From Bdellovibrio bacteriovorus W (GTDB taxonomy: Bacteria; Bdellovibrionota; Bdellovibrionia; Bdellovibrionales; Bdellovibrionaceae): a DNA stretch of 64,000 nucleotides. The stretch spans positions 2,356,001 to 2,420,000 of the forward strand of contig CP002190.1 of the NCBI GenBank assembly GCA_000525675.1. Reading direction: 5' to 3'. Shown in pieces: positions 33,194 to 41,732 of this stretch. Position numbers and translations under genes: made by a program. The number at the start of each line of letters is the position of its first letter. The first letter of the stretch is position 1. Under the pieces are notes generated by a model. The model was not told where the DNA came from. It made no database searches and saw nothing but the letters and a program-made list of their open reading frames with translations.

Positions 33194-34414
33194 ATGAAAA
33201 CAATTTCGATTTCGGCACGTTTTGCTGTTTTCATACTTTTACTCCTGAGCCCGCTCCTTAGTCAGGCTCGCACCAAAAAGGCTCCCAAACCCCAAATTAG
33301 CCAAGAATTGCTTATTAAAGTGGCGAATGAGTCTCCTCTTCAGCAACTTAAGATGCCTTTTACGCCTTTAGGGAGAAATTGGTTTGTGTTGCGAAACACT
33401 CGCCACCTCTCCTGGGCAGAAATTCAAAACCAAGACGGTGTGATATTTCTGCAACAAAACTCAGCCATTCAATTGGCTGAGAACTACAAACTTCAAGACT
33501 CTCTTCGTCGCGCCGCCTTGACAAAACTGATCAAAAGAAACGCTCATCTTCTAGAAGTCGAGGAAGCCTCGCCACATGATGCGGAGTCACAAATCACATC
33601 CCCGCCCCAGACCTACTCCCAAGGTCACGAAAAACTCAAGGTCGCCCTTTTAGGAACGGGCATCGACCTTGCCGACAATAACGTTAGAAACCACATCGCC
33701 ATCAATCATAAAGAAATCGCCGACAACGGAATTGATGACGACAACAACGGCCTCATTGACGACATCAATGGCTGGGACTTTGTGGAAAACTCCAATCTTC
33801 CCATGGAGAAAACTCTTCGCCCCGAAGAGATCCTTACTCTCGGAGGCAACCCGGGCCAAGGAACTCACGCCGCAAGAAAATTGCTTACAGACAAAACGCA
33901 TTCACAAACAGAACTTCTGCCAATTCGAATTCTTAACGCTCAAGGAGTCGGCAAACTTTCAGATCTTTTGCATGGAACTTTTTATGCCCTTGAAAACAAT
34001 GCACGAATCATTCACGTACAAGCCTCTCTAGAGGACTCTCTACGCAGAACTCCAGCCCTGCAAGAACTTCTGACGATCGCAGAAGAGGCCGGCAGCAAGT
34101 TCGTTTATCCAGATATCATTTTAGAAACCGAAGAGACCTGCCCCGCTGCCGACGATAAAAACCTCATAGCAACACTCAAAAAAATCTCCGAAGAGGACGG
34201 CAGATCGTTAGCGATTGATTTCTTGGGATACAAAGTTGAGTTCAGCAAAATTCAATCAGCACTGACGACTTATACGCAGGCACTTATCAGCACATGGAGT
34301 CGCAACACCAAAGCTTCGCAAGAAACTGTTCGCAACAAAACAGCGAATGATCTTAAAAAACTTCGCTGTGTTGTTGCGACGGAGATGAACGGCTCTGAGT
34401 TTTATAAAAATTAA
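33194..34414 (+). CDS. Secreted subtilase-like protein lacking catalytic residues
   Basis: From the ATG at 33194 (AAGGA 6 bases upstream) the protein has 406 residues and a signal peptide ending SQA-RTKK. The core follows the S8 subtilase plan: KVALLGTGIDLAD (about 149-161), a calcium-loop-like segment GIDDDNNGLIDDINGWDFV (179-197), GQGTHAARKL (221-230) and LLPIRILNAQGVGKLSDLLH (241-260). But the catalytic Asp of DTG is Gly154, the catalytic His of HGTH is Gln222, and no GTSMAxP serine motif exists. It is therefore probably inactive as a protease and may bind peptides or act as a decoy or regulator. Its 3' end overlaps the convergent gene by 62 bases. Confidence 0.82.
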   Translation: MKTISISARFAVFILLLLSPLLSQARTKKAPKPQISQELLIKVANESPLQQLKMPFTPLGRNWFVLRNTRHLSWAEIQNQDGVIFLQQNSAIQLAENYKLQDSLRRAALTKLIKRNAHLLEVEEASPHDAESQITSPPQTYSQGHEKLKVALLGTGIDLADNNVRNHIAINHKEIADNGIDDDNNGLIDDINGWDFVENSNLPMEKTLRPEEILTLGGNPGQGTHAARKLLTDKTHSQTELLPIRILNAQGVGKLSDLLHGTFYALENNARIIHVQASLEDSLRRTPALQELLTIAEEAGSKFVYPDIILETEETCPAADDKNLIATLKKISEEDGRSLAIDFLGYKVEFSKIQSALTTYTQALISTWSRNTKASQETVRNKTANDLKKLRCVVATEMNGSEFYKN

Positions 34415-35141
34415 TTTCTTCTGGGGTTCTTTCTTTACGAACTCCAGGTGCCAAAATTTCCTGCCCTATTACACTTTGATCCTTGGGATACTTTCTTGAA
34501 AGCGCCATCAAATCCGAGTGATAAGACAGAATCAATGTTCCGCGCTGAAGAGTGTTTGCTAACTCTACAAATTCATTTTTCCCCAATGCTATGCCACCAT
34601 CACTCCACCCCATGCGTTTGTTTTTCGCAGCAAATGCTTCTGAGACAAATGGCACCCCATAAATAACAAATTCTTTTTCTCGTGTTTGACTATTCGACTT
34701 ATCAATTCCATCCATCGGAATGACAACATCCTTTTTAGGATCTTTGCGGAACCCTCTAGCGTATAAAAACCCTAAAGAACTCTTACGCTCTTCGGGCCTG
34801 TTTGAAAAGCTTCGCGTCTGAACGAAGCCTGAGGATTGGGCGTGCCCCACATAGTAGCTCAAGACCTCTCCAGACCATAAATTAATAAGATGAAAGCGCT
34901 TCGCCGTAGAAGGCTTTGAATAGTCAATCAACACAGCCGCCTGTGTATTGGCGATCCGACCCGCGTTGTAATCAAGCATGTTAAAGATTAAATCCAGCGC
35001 TTCCCTCTTTAGGCCTGCGCCTTCAAGCTTATCAATGATATAGTTTCCATCACTGTCTCGCCGCTTAAAGACGCTTGCTTCGGCCCATGAGGTGAATGAG
35101 AAAATTAAAATAGCAATAATCGTGTATTTCCATTTTTTCAT
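34353..35141 (-). CDS. L,D-transpeptidase-like (YkuD_2) protein without catalytic Cys/His
   Basis: This 262-residue protein has a signal peptide ending AEA-SVFK and follows the murein L,D-transpeptidase catalytic-domain family in order: IDYSKPSTAKRFHLINL (73-89), SFSNRPEERKSSLGFLYARG (111-130), EFVIYGVPFVSEAF (157-170) and GWSDGGIALGK (178-188). In active members the last two read approximately VIHG and GRSxGCPAL. Here the histidine is Tyr161 and the catalytic cysteine is Gly183, so the fold looks intact but inactive. It may bind peptidoglycan stems. It converges with, and overlaps by 62 bases, the pseudo-subtilase gene. Confidence 0.82.
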   Translation of the reverse strand: MKKWKYTIIAILIFSFTSWAEASVFKRRDSDGNYIIDKLEGAGLKREALDLIFNMLDYNAGRIANTQAAVLIDYSKPSTAKRFHLINLWSGEVLSYYVGHAQSSGFVQTRSFSNRPEERKSSLGFLYARGFRKDPKKDVVIPMDGIDKSNSQTREKEFVIYGVPFVSEAFAAKNKRMGWSDGGIALGKNEFVELANTLQRGTLILSYHSDLMALSRKYPKDQSVIGQEILAPGVRKERTPEEINFYKTQSRSSPSQQHSEVF

Positions 35142-35219
35142 GGATACACTTTTGCGAACTATCGGCAGTCGGTCTATTTACGTCTTAGTAATTAACCACT
35201 GCCGCCAATTACAAGATCG

Positions 35220-35954
35220 TTAGCTACGTCGCTTAATCGCGCCCATATATGAGTATTGCCATGGACGGAAAGAAAGAAGGATCCCAATATCTGAAGTCGG
35301 GATTTCATTCTCCCCCTCGAACCTTGCCTCTTCCTGCAACTCCACGACCAGACGTTCTAACTTACTTTTAAATTTTGCCAATGAGGAATTACTCAAACGC
35401 ATAAAAGAAAAGCGAATATAATCTTCGGGTTTAAAATCATAATGAAAGTAGTTGGCCTTAGTCTGCTCCCAAAGCACTTTCCCCGCAGCTCCGTCTCGAC
35501 GAAAACGCACAGAGCCTGGCTTCTTTAGTTTCACCTTGTCGCGAGGATGAAGTTCGATCAGATTCAAACGATCTAACTGAAAAAGATACTTCTTCAGCTC
35601 CGCACTCGAAATTTGATATTCCTTCTCGATTTTTGCGGGCGACTTTCCCTCTTGCAACATCATAAAGAAATGCAATAAGCGCGGGTTGTCTGCCAAAGCG
35701 GACTCTTGATCATCCGTCATCACCGAAGAGGCTTCTCCTTCTTCAAGACGAGCCCCCTTAACCACATCCGCAAAACTGAGATCAGCCACTTTGCAAATTT
35801 CTTCTAAGCGTTCCAGACTGAGACTCTTACTTGAAAGAATCCTTTTCACACTGGACTCACTGAGATCCAAAGACTTGGCGAGGTCTCTATAAAGAATGTT
35901 TTTCGCTTTTAAACTACGTTTTAACGACGCTAGAAATTGATCGATCTGGGACAT
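35220..35954 (-). CDS. XRE-family helix-turn-helix regulator
   Basis: From the ATG at 35954 (GGAGGG ahead) the protein has 244 residues. The N-terminal Cro/CI-type HTH is at about 8-65 (NILYRDLAKSLDLSESSVKR, then ILSSKSLSLERLEEICKVAD). A second helical region (about 90-150, KSPAKIEKEYQISSAELKKY) looks like another winged helix, followed by a charged domain of unknown role. It may bind DNA as a dimer and regulate the divergent sORF-ABC exporter operon 101 bases away, though its targets are not visible in the sequence. Confidence 0.85.
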   Translation of the reverse strand: MSQIDQFLASLKRSLKAKNILYRDLAKSLDLSESSVKRILSSKSLSLERLEEICKVADLSFADVVKGARLEEGEASSVMTDDQESALADNPRLLHFFMMLQEGKSPAKIEKEYQISSAELKKYLFQLDRLNLIELHPRDKVKLKKPGSVRFRRDGAAGKVLWEQTKANYFHYDFKPEDYIRFSFMRLSNSSLAKFKSKLERLVVELQEEARFEGENEIPTSDIGILLSFRPWQYSYMGAIKRRS

Positions 35955-36055
35955 CCTACCCTCCAAAACCAGAGTACTGTCTTTTGATACTTATTTCAAG
36001 GGTATTGAATAACAACCCCTAGCAGCCGACAATGTATATAGCAAAGGAGGTGGCC

Positions 36056-36196
36056 ATGAGAGCACTTAGATACCTAATAGAAAGATTGTTCGACCAAAGA
36101 CCCTTCTTTTATGGATGGGAACAACGGGACTTTGAACGACGCCGAGAGCAATCAGCAACGCGATTCCAAAACACTTGCAGAATCGGTCGGGACTAA
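36056..36196 (+). CDS. 46-residue basic small protein upstream of the ABC exporter
   Basis: ATG to TAA encodes MRALRYLIERLFDQRPFFYG (first 20) and a highly Arg-rich C-terminal half ending in CRIGRD. It has a near-perfect AAAGGAGGT site 6 bases before the ATG and ends 16 bases before the first ABC gene, which has only a weak ribosome site. It is therefore probably translated and may couple translation of the exporter. It could also be a regulatory leader peptide or an exported peptide, but no leader signature is visible. Confidence 0.6.
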   Translation: MRALRYLIERLFDQRPFFYGWEQRDFERRREQSATRFQNTCRIGRD

Positions 36197-36212
36197 ATAA
36201 AGTTCCGACTGC

Positions 36213-37973
36213 ATGCATTCGCAAGATTTAGAAAACACCAAGTTATTCAAGCGTCCCCTTTGGTTTTATATTAAAAACAATCCCCGAGCCTTTAGCCTGG
36301 GGATGATTTTCTTATTGGCCACTAATATTCTTGATGGAATTTATCCGCTGATCCTTAAAGCGGCTATTGACCAAATTGAATCTCAATCACCGCTAAGCGC
36401 ACTCGGCAAGTCGTGCATCGCCCTCCTTGCAGTGATGACGGGACTCGCGGCCACACGCTTTGGCTGGAGAGTTCACTTTGGCCGGTTTCATACTTATGCC
36501 GCTGAACACATTCGACAAAAAATATTTCGCCATCTAACAACCCTTGGCCCTAATTTCTTTCAAAGAAACCAAGTGGGTGAACTGATGAGCTTACTCACCA
36601 ATGACGTGCAGTCGTTCCGTCAAGCCATCGGCCCAGGGCTTTTAATTCTGGCGGACGGAATTATCATTATCGCAGTGGTCCTTCCCATCATGGCGAGCTT
36701 GAGCTGGTCTTGGACATGGAAGACTTTGGTGTTCCTTCCGTTGGTTCCGTTTTTAATTTGGAAAGTGATGCGTCTGATCCATGCTAATTATCGTATCCAA
36801 CAGGATCGTTTTTCTGAGCTCACAGGTGTTGCCCAAGAAACAGTGGGCGGCATTCGTGTCATAAAGAGCTTTTCGCAAGAGGACAACCGCACTCAGCTCT
36901 TTAACTCCGTCAGCTCTGCCTTTGAAAAAGCCTGCAATAAAGTGGCGCGTATTGACGCTTACTTTATCCCCATCATGGAGTTCGGAGTCACTTCTGGAAG
37001 TGTCATTCTTTTATTTATCGCCAAAGATGATTTATTTACAGGTGCGGTGAGCATCGGAACCTTCGTGGCCTTTCATCGCTATATCCAAAAAATGGTATGG
37101 CCAATGACTGCTTTGGGCATGGGGTTTTCATATTTCCAGAAAGGCTATGCATCCTTTGACCGTATCAAGAAAGTTTTAAGCACTGACACAGATATTCCAG
37201 ATAGTGGTGATCTTGATCTACAAGACTTCAAAGAGCTCGAAGTTCGTAACCTATCTTATAAGCACCCTGGCAGCGAACACTATGTTCTTAAAAATGTCTC
37301 TTTCACACTGCGTGCTGGAGAAAGCCTTGGCATCATGGGACCCGTGGGCGCTGGAAAAACAACCTTGCTACATTTGCTGACTCGTATGTATCCCCTTGCT
37401 GAAGGTGAAATCCTTATCAACGGCAAGCCGATTGAACTCTACACTCAAGAGTCTTTACGCAAAACATTCTTATTAGTACCTCAAGAGGCCTTTCTATTTA
37501 GCGAAACTGTTTCTGAGAATATTAGCTTTGGTCTTTTGGATCGCGCGACAGATGAAGAGACTTTACGCATGACCGAGGTTGTGGATTTAACAAACGAAAT
37601 TCAATCTCTGCCTCATCAGTTCAACTCTCAGCTAGGTGAACGCGGAGTCAACCTTTCAGGCGGCCAGAAACAACGTCTTACGATTGCTCGTGGTTTGATT
37701 ATGCAGACACCTGTTTTAATTCTCGACGACTCATTGAGTGCCGTTGATACCAAAACAGAAAAAGCCATCGAAGAAGAACTCAGTAAAGCTTCAACTCGAA
37801 ATAGTCGCATCATTGTGGCCCATCGACTGTCTTCACTGAAAGCCATGGATCGCATCTTGATCCTAAAAGATGGCGAAGTCGAAGCTCTTGGCACTCACCA
37901 AGAATTGATGAACGTCAGTCCGACCTACCAGACTATTGTTAAAATCCAAGGCCAAGGAGCTTCTCATGAATGA
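36213..37973 (+). CDS. Heterodimeric ABC exporter, subunit 1
   Basis: This 586-residue half-transporter has six N-terminal transmembrane segments (to about 310) and a C-terminal ATPase. Walker A is GPVGAGKTT and the signature is a canonical LSGGQ. Walker B is LILDDSLSAVD, where the catalytic Glu after Walker B is Asp. This matches the degenerate-site half of asymmetric exporters such as BmrCD or TM287/288. Substrates could be drugs, lipids or peptides. It follows the 46-residue ORF and overlaps the second subunit by 8 bases. Confidence 0.93.
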   Translation: MHSQDLENTKLFKRPLWFYIKNNPRAFSLGMIFLLATNILDGIYPLILKAAIDQIESQSPLSALGKSCIALLAVMTGLAATRFGWRVHFGRFHTYAAEHIRQKIFRHLTTLGPNFFQRNQVGELMSLLTNDVQSFRQAIGPGLLILADGIIIIAVVLPIMASLSWSWTWKTLVFLPLVPFLIWKVMRLIHANYRIQQDRFSELTGVAQETVGGIRVIKSFSQEDNRTQLFNSVSSAFEKACNKVARIDAYFIPIMEFGVTSGSVILLFIAKDDLFTGAVSIGTFVAFHRYIQKMVWPMTALGMGFSYFQKGYASFDRIKKVLSTDTDIPDSGDLDLQDFKELEVRNLSYKHPGSEHYVLKNVSFTLRAGESLGIMGPVGAGKTTLLHLLTRMYPLAEGEILINGKPIELYTQESLRKTFLLVPQEAFLFSETVSENISFGLLDRATDEETLRMTEVVDLTNEIQSLPHQFNSQLGERGVNLSGGQKQRLTIARGLIMQTPVLILDDSLSAVDTKTEKAIEEELSKASTRNSRIIVAHRLSSLKAMDRILILKDGEVEALGTHQELMNVSPTYQTIVKIQGQGASHE

Positions 37974-39783
37974 TAATTTCATGAATGAGGATCTTGTAAA
38001 AACAAAGATCACCTACCCCACTCTATTCAAACGTCTTTGGCCCTATGCTCGCAAAGAAAAGGCATTGTTATTTTCTGCTATCTTCGCTGTAGCTGTAGGA
38101 GCGTTGGTCGCGCGCCTTATTCCTGCCCTGATTGGTTATGCCATCGACGAGGGCGTACAGAATAAAAAGTATGAGGTCTTTGCCTTTGTTGTTGGCGCCT
38201 ACCTAGGTCTCGAGATCCTGCGCTCAATCCTATCGTTTGCAAACGTGTATCTTTTCCAACTCTTTGGAAATCGCATGCTCTTTCATTTGCGTGAAGATCT
38301 TATGAGCCACGTACAAAGACTGCCACTACAATTTTTCAACAAAACTCCGACTGGCAGAATTGTGACTCGCCTCACGAACGACGTCATGTCCCTAGGAGAG
38401 CTTTTCACCGATGGGGTTATTTCAGTATTTACCCACATGGTTATTATTGTTTCTGTTGTTATCGCGCTAGCATTGATTTCATGGAAACTAACAATTGTAA
38501 CATTGATACTCGCTCCAATTTTTATTGGAGCCTCGTTTTACCTGAGTAATAAAATTCGTGCGATTCTCAGTGAGCAAAAGAGAAAGCTCTCTGTCATCAA
38601 TGCTTTCCTTGCAGAAAACTTAAATGGCATCAAGGTGGTTCAGCTTTACAACCGTGCCAATAAGAACCGCCAAAGGTTCGGCGGTCTTTCCGAAGACTAT
38701 CGCGACACCAATATGCGCTCGATTCGCGCCTATGCCCTCATGCAACCAATCATGAATCTCTTCAACGCGACTACGATTACGAGTGCCCTTTATTTTGGTG
38801 GCTATCTTAGCGCACAAGGTTCTATTGCTATCGGAGCATTGGTTGCATATCTGATGAACATTCAAGATTTCATTCCACCTCTGCGTGAGATCCTTGAGAA
38901 ATACCAACAGTTTCAGAACTCTTTAACCAGTGCTGAGCGTATCTTTACTCTGATGGATGAGTCACAGGAGCATGAGCTTGCGTCAACAGAGCTTTTAGCT
39001 CTGCCTAGCGTTCAGGGTGAAATTGAAATTAAAAATTTGAACTTCAGATATGAAGATAATCTCCCCCTGGTCTTAAAAAATATTCAATTAAAAATTACCC
39101 CTGGGGAATCCATTGCTCTAGTCGGTCGCACTGGGAGCGGTAAATCGACGTTTATCTCTTTATTACAGCGCTTTTACGATGCTCCCCATGACTCTATTTT
39201 TATTGACTCTGTGGCTATCGAAAAACTACCTCGCAGAGATATCCGTCGCATTGTTGGAGTCGTTCAACAGGATAATTATATCTTCAGAGGAACAATTGCC
39301 GACAACATTGGCTTAGGGGATGAGCGCATCTCTTCTTCTGCGATTGAAGCGGCCTGCATTAAAACAGGTTACATGAATCTTTTAAAGAAAACGGGGCGCT
39401 CTCTAGAAAGTGCTGTTGAAGAACGCGGAGCCAATCTTTCTGTCGGCGAACGTCAGTTGATTTCTTTTGCACGCATCTTAGCTTTTAATCCTGATATTTT
39501 GATTCTCGATGAAGCCACAGCGAATATCGACTCGGAAAGCGAAGCGATTATTCAAGCTGCGACTCGCGAAGTGACGAAGGGGCGCACGAGTATTATCATC
39601 GCCCATCGCCTGAGTACGATTGAACAATGCAATCGCATTGTCGTATTAGATCAAGGGAACATCATTGAGGTGGGCTCCCATAAAGAGCTTATGGAAGCCA
39701 AAGGTCAGTACTATCAATTTGCTTCTCTAGGCTTAAATTCCACAGAGATGGACACATCTGCTGCCGGCACAGCCGACCCATAG
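37966..39783 (+). CDS. Heterodimeric ABC exporter, subunit 2
   Basis: From the ATG at 37966, inside the end of subunit 1 and with GGAG ahead, the protein has 605 residues. Six transmembrane segments are followed by an ATPase with Walker A GRTGSGKST, Walker B LILDEATANID with the catalytic Glu present, and H-loop IIAHRLS. The signature is LSVGE instead of LSGGQ. Together with subunit 1's Walker B Asp, this places both defects in one composite site: its catalytic base and its signature are both non-canonical. The 3' end overlaps the convergent VWA gene by 70 bases. Confidence 0.93.
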   Translation: MNDNFMNEDLVKTKITYPTLFKRLWPYARKEKALLFSAIFAVAVGALVARLIPALIGYAIDEGVQNKKYEVFAFVVGAYLGLEILRSILSFANVYLFQLFGNRMLFHLREDLMSHVQRLPLQFFNKTPTGRIVTRLTNDVMSLGELFTDGVISVFTHMVIIVSVVIALALISWKLTIVTLILAPIFIGASFYLSNKIRAILSEQKRKLSVINAFLAENLNGIKVVQLYNRANKNRQRFGGLSEDYRDTNMRSIRAYALMQPIMNLFNATTITSALYFGGYLSAQGSIAIGALVAYLMNIQDFIPPLREILEKYQQFQNSLTSAERIFTLMDESQEHELASTELLALPSVQGEIEIKNLNFRYEDNLPLVLKNIQLKITPGESIALVGRTGSGKSTFISLLQRFYDAPHDSIFIDSVAIEKLPRRDIRRIVGVVQQDNYIFRGTIADNIGLGDERISSSAIEAACIKTGYMNLLKKTGRSLESAVEERGANLSVGERQLISFARILAFNPDILILDEATANIDSESEAIIQAATREVTKGRTSIIIAHRLSTIEQCNRIVVLDQGNIIEVGSHKELMEAKGQYYQFASLGLNSTEMDTSAAGTADP

Positions 39784-40679
39784 AATCGAATCACATTCGT
39801 CGCTTCGATATAGTCCCATCCATCTTCTTGACTGCGGGGGATCTCAACTCCCCCTAGTTTCACTCGAATCGAATCTAAGATAGGCTTCTTTGAAAGCTTG
39901 TAGTCAGTAATGATCTCATAGATTCGTGCACGGATATTCTTCACGGCTCGGTCTAAGCTTGAGGTACAAATGGATTCTTTAATTCCACCAGAAATATCGG
40001 CAAGACCTTTAAAGATATTTCCCACCGAAGAGTAGTCATTAAAGGTTCGGCATGTCGGACTTTCTTCAAGTACTCCGATAAAATTAAATACCCAAGAGCG
40101 CGATCCATCCACCCAAGGTGTTTTAATAGAATCCAAAAAGTTTGTAAAGTGCGCCACAGGATTAGAGACAGGGCTATTGTCTTCCTCGTCACTCAATGCA
40201 ATCACAACTAATAAAGCATCATCGCGCAGAAATCCCTTGCCCTCTTCACTTTGATAGCGTGGAGATAAAACAATCTCCATGGCATCAAGACTGCGTTCAA
40301 GATTTGAGCCCATCTCACCAGCAAGCATGCGCGAACGCAGAAGAGCTAACATATTAGGAGTCTTTTGCGTTAGGAATCGAGGATCCCCCAGAAGGCGGCC
40401 TCCCGTTTGGGGATTGGTCACTGAAGAAGTCACAACTCCAATATGATAATCCATCTTCAAACTATTCAAGGTTGTCACCAACGAAGGAATTTGTTCATCC
40501 AAACTGCGTTGGTGCTTAGCCATGGAAGAGGAGTCATCCACGAGCCAAAGAATATCCACTTTATTATTATAATTAATGGCATTTGAAAAATGATCAGTGT
40601 GCTGGGGTAAATCAAACTGAACACCCGAACAGCCCACCACCATGGCCATTATACAAAGTACAAGAATTTGTCTAAACAT
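39714..40679 (-). CDS. VWA-domain lipoprotein
   Basis: From the ATG at 40679 the protein has 321 residues; the ATG two codons earlier is also possible. The lipobox is MVVGC. A von Willebrand factor A fold begins VDILWLVDDSSSM, where DDSSS fits the DxSxS MIDAS metal site, and continues through VVIALSDEEDN. A C-terminal beta region (about 260-320) is separate. It would bind a protein partner at the cell envelope through a metal-dependent site. Its 70-base 3' overlap with the exporter gene is convergent. A terminator separates it from the upstream PilZ gene. Confidence 0.85.
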   Translation of the reverse strand: MFRQILVLCIMAMVVGCSGVQFDLPQHTDHFSNAINYNNKVDILWLVDDSSSMAKHQRSLDEQIPSLVTTLNSLKMDYHIGVVTSSVTNPQTGGRLLGDPRFLTQKTPNMLALLRSRMLAGEMGSNLERSLDAMEIVLSPRYQSEEGKGFLRDDALLVVIALSDEEDNSPVSNPVAHFTNFLDSIKTPWVDGSRSWVFNFIGVLEESPTCRTFNDYSSVGNIFKGLADISGGIKESICTSSLDRAVKNIRARIYEIITDYKLSKKPILDSIRVKLGGVEIPRSQEDGWDYIEATNVIRFYGSAVPAADVSISVEFKPREAN

Positions 40680-40689
40680 TGGCATACCC

Positions 40690-40720
40690 CAAAAAAGCGA
40701 AAAGCAGCTCTAGGCTGCTT
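40690..40720 (-). terminator. Terminator of the PilZ gene
   Basis: AAGCAGC (40702-40708) pairs with GCTGCTT (40714-40720) across the PilZ stop codon. On the minus strand it is followed by TTCGCTTTTTT. Confidence 0.7.
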
Positions 40721-41498
40721 TTGCTGTGAAGTTCTTTATCGACTCTCGGGCCGACTGACTGAGTGTGGTAAATTTGACTCCATATTTAATAGAGTCCTCA
40801 GACTGTGGACCTTTGACATAGCTCTTACTCACTACTTGGCAAACCACGTTGAATGGAGGAACGCCATCCCCGGGTTGGAAGTGCAGGAATAACGACTGTC
40901 CTGGCTGCAAGTTTGGACAATCAATCAATACACCCGCCCCGCCAGCACTGATCTCAAGAGCCTTACCTCTAAAGACGGTTTTGTTATTATGCACGATAAG
41001 GGAGGCACCATAGTTGGCTCTCGCGTGACGTCGTCTAAAAAAGACCTCTGCCACTTCAATGTCTTTTGAATCCTTCATCGAGCGAATACTGTCGGGATTA
41101 AACTCATCAACTTCGGCCACTCTTTTCCATGCAGGAAGTTTGGCGTGCCAAATATAATCAAACTCATAAAGCGCTTTCTCTTGAAGCATTTGAATGAGTT
41201 CAAGTTGACAGAATGGACCATAATTATTGCCATCCTTTAGAACAAACCACTCTTTGTCCTTCATTGTATTAAAGGAAATGGTTTGCGCCGGACGACTGGT
41301 TGGCCGTTGCGGCATCTGTCTTGTGAGTTGGGCTGCAAAATCAGGATGCTCTAAAAGCATCATCCATTCACCGATGGCCTCATCAAAGACATAGTCTGTC
41401 CATTGCTGCTCTTGAGCCTCGACCTTCTCTAAGATCGCCGCGTGGGTATAAGGCCCGACATGAGTCCCATTGTTTGAAAGATAGTATTGTTTTGTCAT
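40710..41498 (-). CDS. GYF_2-like and PilZ domain protein, putative c-di-GMP receptor
   Basis: This 262-residue protein has two GYF_2-like modules (YYLSNNGTHVGPYTHAAI near 5-22; WFVLKDGNNYGPFCQLELI near 83-101) and a C-terminal PilZ domain from about 150. PilZ residues for c-di-GMP are partly visible: RRRHAR fits RxxxR, and EISAGGAGV stands for the D/NxSxxG motif with Glu in first place. It is cytoplasmic. PilZ proteins in predators control motility, gliding and invasion; this one may scaffold a partner through its GYF-like modules. The TPR gene at 51208 has a related N-terminal module. Confidence 0.87.
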   Translation of the reverse strand: MTKQYYLSNNGTHVGPYTHAAILEKVEAQEQQWTDYVFDEAIGEWMMLLEHPDFAAQLTRQMPQRPTSRPAQTISFNTMKDKEWFVLKDGNNYGPFCQLELIQMLQEKALYEFDYIWHAKLPAWKRVAEVDEFNPDSIRSMKDSKDIEVAEVFFRRRHARANYGASLIVHNNKTVFRGKALEISAGGAGVLIDCPNLQPGQSLFLHFQPGDGVPPFNVVCQVVSKSYVKGPQSEDSIKYGVKFTTLSQSARESIKNFTAKAA

Positions 41499-41668
41499 TC
41501 TATCAAAACTCCTTCACGAAAAAGTATCGGAGTTTTTTTGAAATCACTTAACCACTGGATATTAAAGATTTTTATTTAATTTTTGCGATAAAATGAAGAA
41601 CTTCTAGCCAGATGTATTTGTAATCTCAAAATGCGATTTTCTATAAACATAATTTTGAATTTTTTTGA

Positions 41669-41695
41669 TCAAGAATTAGTCTCTTCGACCGATAA
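41669..41695 (+). promoter_or_regulatory. Candidate sigma-28 promoter before the CheX-like gene
   Basis: TCAA (41669-41672), 15 bases and ACCGATAA (41688-41695) match 10 of 12 bases of TAAA-N15-GCCGATAA. If used, transcription starts near 41702, which rules out the two earlier ATGs and favours the TTG at 41733. Confidence 0.45.
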
Positions 41696-41732
41696 GATGG
41701 GCATGGTTTTCGTTCAAAAAAGAGAAGTAAAA

